From contig CM063113.1 in assembly GCA_031841125.1 (NCBI GenBank), forward strand, positions 17,443,312 to 17,507,311: a stretch of 64,000 nucleotides of DNA, in the 5' to 3' direction. Position 1 is the first letter of the stretch. Each line of letters begins with the position of its first letter. This stretch comes from Acanthococcus lagerstroemiae (lineage: Eukaryota; Arthropoda; Insecta; Hemiptera; Eriococcidae). Positions 57,640-64,000 of the stretch are shown here, piece after piece. The notes under the pieces were generated by a model. The model saw only the letters and a list, made by a program, of their open reading frames with translations, had not been told where the DNA came from and did no database searches. A program made the translations under genes and the position numbers.

Positions 57640-58740
57640 GTCTTTTTTATTGATCAGAAAGGCAATGTTTAATGTTGGTGTTTTCATGCAACGAGAGCTA
57701 ACAAAACCTGTATGTAGAGTAAACGTCCCTCAATGTAAAGCGTTTTTACATGAAAAAATTGCTGGCCAGCAATTTTGTATTGTTGATTCGAACCCGCGTC
57801 CCAAAGTCATATAGATACACCAAGTTAGACGACTAGCGCGTTTCCGCGTTCTGCGTCATGCCAGCGCGCTGCATCGCTAACCCTTTGTTGCATTGCGCTT
57901 ATATGGAGTTTTACGTTTGCGGATTAGTCAAACTATCAATTTTGATGAAATTGAAGAGCTAATTTGTTCACCTGGAATTTCCCATGAAGCGAGTAATCGA
58001 ATTTATGTAAAATTTGAAATGATCTACCGATAGAAAATAACAGGTGAATAAATTTTCTTCACTTTTCATGAAACTCGACCGTTATGAGATAAACGCAAAA
58101 CCTTGTAGGCTCCAACGTTACATTGATTTCACGGATCGAACGCTGCCAGCGCTGCTATCGGGATAAATTATCGTAACATACGAAGTTTAACATTGGTTAA
58201 ATGGAGAGTCGAACGACTTGGTGTATCTATATGACTTTGCCGCGTCCATTGAAACATTTGACCAAAATGTAGCGATCGTCTCCAACCACTCAGCCAAGGA
58301 GCGAATTACAAAATAGTGACTTAAGAACACATTTAAATATTCACGATGTAGTACGGCTGTTACTGTTCATTGTTAACCGTCGTTACGTTTTTGCTGGCCA
58401 CTATACCTGTGTAGGTACAATGTTTGTGCACATGAACAAACTGAAGACAAGACTGTCATACTGTTTTTTGTAGTAATTAACTGAGCAAATTAAATTTTTG
58501 AATTAATTATGCACACAAAAATCACCTGTCTATAATTTAAATAAATAAATACATAATACAGAGCATATCAGCGAAAAACATTGCCGCTTCTGATCAAGTA
58601 GTATAAAAAATATCTTCCACAACAAGAGGCAAAAAAGAATTTGCATGACTCAGCAATTGCTCATTCGCTACGCTCGTTCGCAAATTTTCCCTCGCTGTAA
58701 ACACTCACTTTTGGCTCTTGGTGTATAATATACTATTTTC
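57640..58740 (-). repeat. Composite repeat C, copy 2 (reversed, interrupted)
   Basis: The reverse complement of the copy at 38,287-38,968. It has the same hairpin block (58,617-58,730), the TGATCAAGTAGTATAAAA end (58,590) and the AGACAGG/CAGCTGATTTTTGTGTGC-type block. The A-box half of the tRNA-like unit is at about 58,270-58,305 and the B-box half (GATTCGAACCCGCG) at 57,785-57,798. The two halves are separated by an hAT-type MITE. Confidence 0.72.
57802..58239. mobile_element. hAT-type MITE, 438 bp, perfect 23 bp TIR and 8 bp TSD
   Basis: The ends CAAAGTCATATAGATACACC (perfect over 23 bp in inverted orientation) are flanked by a perfect 8 bp direct repeat CCGCGTCC (57794-57801 and 58240-58247). 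It has landed inside the tRNA-like region of repeat C, next to the B-box. Non-coding. Confidence 0.93.
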
Positions 58741-58834
58741 TACAGATGGTGGCAAAGTACGTTTTTAATCCCAGTTTTTAGGAGCTAAAGTGACTGTTTA
58801 AGTGCGTCATGATTATAAGAAGCGTGACTCGATA

Positions 58835-58900
58835 CAAGAAAAGGGTCTGAATGTTCATTTACCACTAAGGCCCTTTTCCTGGACACGTCGTAAGCAGGAT
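58835..58900. repeat. 70 bp hairpin repeat, copy 2
   Basis: ACAAGAAAAGGGTCTGAATG ... 'TTTACCACTAAGGCCCTTTTCC' is the reversed relative of 11,160-11,229. It lies about 60 bp upstream of the second LTR retrotransposon. Confidence 0.6.
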
Positions 58901-58958
58901 TTAATGAAATTTTAAATGTCTAGGGACTTAATGAGTTCGACAAAACAGCTGTTATAGG

Positions 58959-59185
58959 TGTAAGATTCTCCTTGTCGTGGCGTGTACTCACTCCGTATCT
59001 TTCTTGTCATTTCTTGCATTAGTCATTTAATCGCTCTCTTCGTACAATTTATACTTCTCGTTTGTACCATCCATTCAGTGTATAATCTACCTCGACCGAT
59101 TGACGACTTCGTTATTGAATTCGCTATTCTTCAATAAACACGCATTCAATTAAAAGTCGTTGATTTTTATTTCGCCAAACTTATA
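58959..59185 (+). repeat. 5' LTR of element G2
   Basis: 227 bp. TATAAT lies at 59081-59086, the proposed transcript start GTTATTGAATT at 59111-59121 (about 30 nt later), and AATAAA at about 59,133. Confidence 0.9.
59081..59086 (+). promoter_or_regulatory. TATA-like box in the G2 LTR
   Basis: TATAAT lies about 30 bp before GTTATTGAATT, the segment that pairs with the primer site. The spacing is that expected between a TATA box and a Pol II start. Inferred from position. Confidence 0.5.
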
Positions 59186-59196
59186 AATTCAATAAC
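59186..59196 (+). promoter_or_regulatory. Putative self-priming primer-binding site of element G2
   Basis: The first 11 bases after the 5' LTR, AATTCAATAAC, are exactly complementary to GTTATTGAATT in the same LTR (59111-59121; the 3' LTR keeps the segment). No TGG-type tRNA complement is present. The sequence differs completely from the equivalent site in G1, yet each matches its own LTR. Confidence 0.65.
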
Positions 59197-59304
59197 TCGT
59201 CGTTTTCTTTTTCGCTTCGCTCTTACGCGTTTCGCTTTTTGTGTCAGTATCATTTTCGTTGAACTTTTCGCTTTTCGCGTCATCTCAATTAACTCTTTTA
59301 CACA

Positions 59305-60515
59305 ATGTCGGTAAAAGTTCGCTTTACCTTTTGTGCGGTTCCGTCACCAGTCGAACCCAAGAATACGGTTACGCATTTGATCTTGATGCAGCCTTTGGGT
59401 CAATCGACGACCTACGCTTTTCCTGAGGAATTCCGCGATTTATCATTTCACGAATCGCTTCTTGAATTACCTGCTGCCAAATTGGCGAAGAAAGATCTCA
59501 AGCCAAGGTGGACAAGAAGATCTTTCAATACTACCCTCACGGAAAAATTGGTCAAGATTTATTTTGACGATGACGAAAATCCGGTCTTCAACAGCAAAAT
59601 GCTCTTCGATTCCGAATACTCGGATCTAGCTTCAGTCTCCTTGTCGTCGACTTCCGTTCGTCACCGCTTTCTCCGCCTCGTAATGCTGAATCGGTACAAA
59701 CTACCTCTGCCTCATTTTTCACCAAGAACGCGGTCGTCTCTAGATTCGGTGCAAAATCTCAATGTTCGAACGCCGAATCGTGGTTACAAATCTTCGAGGG
59801 CGAGTGCAGAAGACTCAACATCGAAGAGGATCGTTACTGGGAGATGATTCGTCTATTTCTGGCAGACAGCGCAGAAAAATGGTACTGCACCACTCGCCTC
59901 GCTAATCCTTCAACTTCGTGGGAATTTTGGCGCCAGTCCTTTTTGGAAAATTTTGGTTCAAAAGGTATCTCGGCGGCTCGTTCGGCGTGGAGCTATCGAT
60001 ACATTACAGGTTCGATGTCCGACTATGCTCAGAATAAATTAAATCTGCTCGTCTCCTTTAATCCCAAGATGACCGAATTGGACAAAATGGCTCACCTCAC
60101 GCTTGGTTTACCTCGTCATCTTCAGGATCGAGTAAATCTTTCTGAGACTTCAACTCTCGGGAAATTATTATCGCTCATCAACTCCTTTGACACTCCTCGT
60201 CAGGATTCTTTTCGCTCCGATTCGTCTCGCACCAGCTACGGTTCGTCATCCTCGTCGTCATTCCCGAAACATATCTGCCCTTACTGCAAAAAGAAGGGCT
60301 TCGAAAGGTTTCATTTGGAGAAAGATTGTCACACCAAGGCTCGCGACAGCAAGTATCGTAATTTTAATTCTAATAGCAGTGCGAATCAAACTTCTTTTTC
60401 CAATTCAAACTCTAATTCGAACGTACAAGCCATACACTCGTTTAATATTGATGATCTCAAAAATGAGATTGAAGATATGCAAAAAAACAGTAACGCCCCC
60501 GTTCGTTGTGCTTAA
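59305..60515 (+). pseudogene. gag: Gag of element G2, frameshifted
   Basis: It starts MSVKVRFTFCAVPSP at 59305. The N-terminal part shares 'IYFDDDENPVFN' with G1 Gag. A one-base-type frame change between about 59,640 and 59,690 moves the homologous reading into the second frame ('SWLQIFEGECRRLNIEEDRY', 'NLLVSFNPKMTELDKMAHLT'). The C-terminus carries CPYCKKKGFERFHLEKDC, a C-x2-C-x8-H-x4-C knuckle. The frame ends at 60515. The gag slippery heptamer is at 60482-60488. Confidence 0.88.
60482..60488 (+). promoter_or_regulatory. Slippery heptamer A AAA AAC in G2
   Basis: In the gag register (CAA AAA AAC AGT) the heptamer is canonical and sits at the same place as in G1. Downstream, a one-base difference puts pol out of the -1 frame in this copy, which matches the general decay of the element. 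Confidence 0.75.
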
Positions 60516-63468
60516 CGTAATATTTGGAAACTTTTCTGGGTCTGGTCTTTATGACCCCGGCGCTAACGTATCGGTTATTTCACTTACGACCCTTAAAAAA
60601 TTAGAAAATTACGAATATTTACCGTTAAAAACTACCTATCATACAACGAGCGGCACGGGCACTATTTTGGGTATCACTGTACTTACAATAAAAATTATGA
60701 ACATCTCGAAGAAAGTTTTGTTATACGTTCTCGATTCACCTACATTCGCTTACGATTTTATCATCGCACTGGATTTAATACCAATTTTCAAACTAAATCT
60801 TGATTATAATTTGAATCTCACGCAAATAAGTAACGTAGGACCCTCTGTCGAAATTAATAATCACGATATACCGAAATTTAACGTAAGTTGGAATGATTAT
60901 TTTTCAGAGGAAAAATTTATCTCGAAAACTTCTCACTTAGAGAACAATACACAGAAATTAATTCAAGACTTAATCTTGAAAAATCATTCCGCTTTTGCTC
61001 GTCACAAATTCGATGTTGGTAACGTAACGAAATACGAGTGTCCTATTAGGCTATCGAAAGATACGTATGTTGCAAAGAAGCCCTACCGCTGCTCTTACGG
61101 GGATCAGGATGAAATCGAAAGGCAGTGTTCCGACCTTCTTAAATTTAAGATGATTTCTCTTTCGTCCTCCCCGTTTGCCTCTCCGGTCACTCTTCAATAC
61201 AAGAAGGATGGTTTAAGCAGCGTCAAAGTCAAAACCCGGATGTGTGTGGATTTCCGCGAACTCAACAAATTGATCATTCCTGAATGTCATCCTTTTCCTC
61301 TCATCGATGATATACTCGTAAAGACCAGAGGATGTTCTTGGTTCTCGGCTTTAGACATCAACGCGGCTTTTCATTCGATTCCGATTCGTGCCTCCGATAG
61401 ACACAAGTCCGCCTTCATTACGCAGTCTTGCCACTATCACTGGCGCGTCATGCCGTTCGGTTTAAAAAACGCGCCTCCAGTATTCCAGCGAATTTTGTCT
61501 ACGATAATTAAAACTTATAAATTATCTGATTTCTGTATAAACTACCTCGATGACATTCTTATTTTCTCTCAATCTCTCGATGATCACATTTCACACATCC
61601 AGCAAGTTATTTCAGCCGTTTATCGCGAAGGCTTTCGTCTAAACTTCGATAAATGTAATTTCGCTAAACATTCAATTCGTTATCTTGGTCATGTTATTAG
61701 CCCGAATTTTGTCAAACCGTTAAATGACAACTTAATCGCTATAAAAAGTTCCCTATTCCCTCCTCGCGCCGAAAAATTCGTGAATTCCTCGGCAAAGTAA
61801 ATTTTTATCGCAAATTTATTCCAAATTCCTCTCTTTTACTCGAGCCTTTTCACAACCTCCTACGAAAAAACGTATCCTTCTCTTGGTCCCCCTCATGTCA
61901 GCAAAGTTTCGATAAATTAAAAGATTTCCTCACTTCCTCTCCTATTCTGGCAATCTTTGATCGTACTCGGCCCATATTCATCTACACTGATGCCAGTGGG
62001 GTGGGTATAGGAGCGGTGCTGAAGCAGAAACAGGTTGACGGCTCCTTGATGCCAGTAGCCTATTTCTCAAAAAAATTGTCGGAAGTGCAGAAAAAAAAGA
62101 AAGCTATTTATATCGAAAGCTATGCCGTCCGTGAGGCCATCCGGTATTGGCGCTATTGGCTCCTCGGACGCCACTTCACTGTGTACACCGATCACAAACC
62201 TCTCCAAAATCTCAATCTGAAGGCTCGTCCCGACGAAGAGCTTGGCGATTTAGCCAACGAACTTTTACAGTTCGATTTCACTATCCTTTATAATCCCGGC
62301 TCATCCAACCACGAGGCCGATTGTCTTTCGAGAAACCCCGTACTCAATCCAACTCCTGATCCACCTGTTCCCATACCTATCATCCCTTCAATATATTTCC
62401 TTTCCAATAGCGATATTATTTCTATGCAATTGGGTATTATTAAATCAAGTCTGGATGTCGTTAAAAATAACGTAACGTATAGAAAAATACGCGGTAAATT
62501 TCGCATTTTATTGAACCCTGACATGGGTAAATCACTTGTCAAAATGATTCACGATAAGTTTGGTCACATCGGCTCGAAACATATGATAGCCATTATTTCA
62601 AATGATTTCACTTTTCCTGCTATGTACAGTATTATTCATGAATATTGCTCATCATGTGAGGTATGTCTGAAAAATAAATCTCGTCGTCCTCGTCGTACTG
62701 CTCGCTTAGGCATCCTCGGTCCTCCTTCCGCACCGTTTCAAATCATGTCACTCGACACCATAGGTGGCTTTTCCAAATATCATCCGTCTCTCCGTTATAT
62801 GCATCTTCTTGTCGACCACTTTTCTAGGTATGCGTATATTCTATGTTCCAAGGGTCAGACTTCGGGAGAAATGATCTCGCTAATTGACTCAGTACAAAGG
62901 AAGACTCAGATCGGCATTCTTCTTACTGATCAATTGGCGGATTATCTTCTGGCGAATTTTCATCGTATTGCAAGAACTCGAATATCAGTCATATCTACAC
63001 TGCAGTAGACTCCGCCTTTCCAACGGTTTGAACGAGCGCCTCAACCAGACCTTGGTAAACCGGATTCGCTGTGTGAGAAATGAATCCTTTCCATCCTCAT
63101 CCATAGACTGGCCTACGCTTGCAAAAAGGTGCGTCAAACTCTACAACGATTCTCCACATTCTGTTACTTCCTTTCCGCCCTCTTATCTTTTAACAGGTCA
63201 TTTTCCTTCAATTCTTCCCTCCTCTCTTTCACCTCCTTCGGACATTACCAGAGATAGGAAACTTGCTTTATTACGTACGATTAAAAATCACGAATATAAC
63301 AAAAAGGTATATGATAAGAATAAAAACGATGTTACGTATGAAGTCAACGATCTTGTACTTGTCGATAACGGCAATAGGTTAAATAGAGATAAACTTGATC
63401 CTATTCGCATCGGACCATTTGTAATCTCTCGTAAATTGTCTAATATAATTTTCGAATTAACTGTTTAA
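60490..63468 (+). pseudogene. pol: Pol of element G2, frame-broken
   Basis: The same domain order as G1: protease LYDPGANVSV (60,549), RT 'ALDINAAFHSIPI' and 'INYLDDILIF' (61,545), RNase H 'IYTDASGVGIGAVLKQ' (61,980), and an integrase finger with 'CSSCEVCLKNKS'. Next come 'MSLDTIGGF' (62,746), 'LLTDQ' (62,920), 'NGLNERLNQTLVNRIRC' (63,027) and a GPF module near 63,410. The frame changes near 61,745-61,775 and again, probably more than once, between about 62,930 and 63,020. Pol is also one base out of register with gag after the slippery site, so a -1 shift runs into a stop at once. The middle stretch 61,800-62,000 is coding although it lacks an ATG. Confidence 0.9.
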
Positions 63469-63609
63469 AGACGGCCCTCTGGTAACGCTTGTACCATGCA
63501 TCGAAATTGTTACCATACTCTCGCAAATAATTATTTGTACTTTTATCACATCTTTCCTTCCATCTCACCCTTTCTTTCTTAACGCTCTTAAATGAGTGGG
63601 AAAGGGGGA

Positions 63610-63822
63610 TGTAAGATTCTCCTTGTCGTGGCGTGTACTCACTCCGTATCTTTCTTGTCATTTCTTGCATTAGTCATTTATCGCTCTCTTCGTACAATTT
63701 ATACTTCTCGTTGTACCATCCATCAATAATTACCTCGACGATTGGACTTCGTTATTGAATTCGTATTCTTCAATAACACCATTCAATTAAAAGTCGTTGA
63801 TTTTTATTTCGCCAAACTTATA
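63610..63822 (+). repeat. 3' LTR of element G2
   Basis: 213 bp, colinear with the 5' LTR. It lacks single bases at several places (for example TTTAATCG against TTTATCG, TCGTTTGT against TCGTTGT, CGCTATTC against CGTATTC) and a longer block around CAGTGTATAATC. Confidence 0.88.
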
Positions 63823-64000
63823 ACGTGATAACTCATTAGTCATTACGTTTTTGATGTTCCAGATTAAATTTTGTTCTTGTTCGTGCTTTTCTCTCATCTG
63901 TAGAATAGAACGTTGTATTATACTATTTACGCTTAAGCCTCCTCACCACGGCAAAAGGTATAACCCAAGAGGAGGTATGAATGAATAAACTATAATGATA
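63823..64000. other. Window end, no feature seen
   Basis: Short flank after the LTR element. Nothing recognised. Confidence 0.4.

Larger units (their letters stand above)
58959..63822 (+). mobile_element. Ty3/gypsy LTR retrotransposon, frame-broken (element G2)
   Basis: A 4.86 kb relative of G1 in the opposite orientation: LTR (58959-59185), gag, pol, polypurine tract AAAGGGGGA (63601-63609) and LTR (63610-63822). Gene order, protease motif, zinc knuckle, slippery site and self-complementary primer site match G1, but the sequences are clearly diverged. The LTRs start TGTAAG and end CTTATA. The 3' LTR is about 14 bp shorter, mostly through single-base losses. No target duplication was found. 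Gag and pol are broken by at least four small indels, so this copy cannot make its proteins as read. Confidence 0.92.

Noticed and set aside
1..64000. CRISPR array or bacterial operon
   Set aside because: No regularly spaced identical repeats and no bacterial gene structure. The tandem arrays lack unique spacers.

Overview
This window looks like transposon-rich, AT-rich intergenic DNA from an arthropod, most likely an insect. That is inferred from the mix of Ty3/gypsy, Tc1, mariner, pogo-like and Mutator-like remnants, several hAT-type MITEs and decayed LINEs. The species cannot be named from the sequence. I found no convincing host gene, RNA gene or bacterial-type feature. Almost all recognisable coding sequence belongs to mobile elements.

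Layout. At 0.5-1.5 kb lies the decayed RNase H end of a LINE. At 3.1-9.25 kb a LINE endonuclease scrap adjoins a Tc1-like fragment, and the Tc1 fragment is split by a 5.65 kb element with very long inverted arms (3358-9006) that carry ~130 bp tandem units. At 10.4-12.0 kb there is a tRNA-like SINE head, a dispersed repeat split by an hAT-type MITE, and a palindromic MITE. At 13,506-18,284 (minus strand) sits a complete Ty3/gypsy LTR retrotransposon with gag, pol and two LTRs that look identical by eye. At 18.5-22.4 kb is a stack of nested elements: a palindromic MITE holds a 3.2 kb TIR element, which holds an hAT MITE and a broken LINE. At 23.9-25.1 kb is a LINE 5' end on the minus strand. The stretch 27.7-31 kb holds dispersed repeats, a TCGA-rich 748 bp inverted-repeat element and a MITE. 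At 35.6-39.9 kb are a pogo-like remnant, a Tc1 transposase remnant, an hAT MITE and a composite repeat with an internal tRNA-like promoter. At 40.4-48.7 kb are large inverted-repeat structures with G-rich and GCGGAA-rich arrays. At 48.8-52.6 kb is a long-TIR element with a Mutator-like transposase remnant and a palindromic mariner. At 57.6-58.7 kb is a second composite repeat, itself hit by an hAT MITE inside its tRNA-like part. At 58,959-63,822 is a second, related but frame-broken Ty3/gypsy element.

How the parts work together. The two LTR elements share an unusual design. The protease active site reads D-P-G, the Gag zinc knuckle is expanded, and gag and pol overlap at an A-AAA-AAC slippery site. 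Directly after the 5' LTR I see no tRNA-type primer-binding site. Instead the first 10-11 internal bases are exactly complementary to a segment of the same element's own LTR, about 22-31 nt downstream of a TATA-like box. The paired sequences differ completely between the two elements yet remain complementary, which points to Tf1-like self-priming of reverse transcription. This is the most interesting observation in the window.
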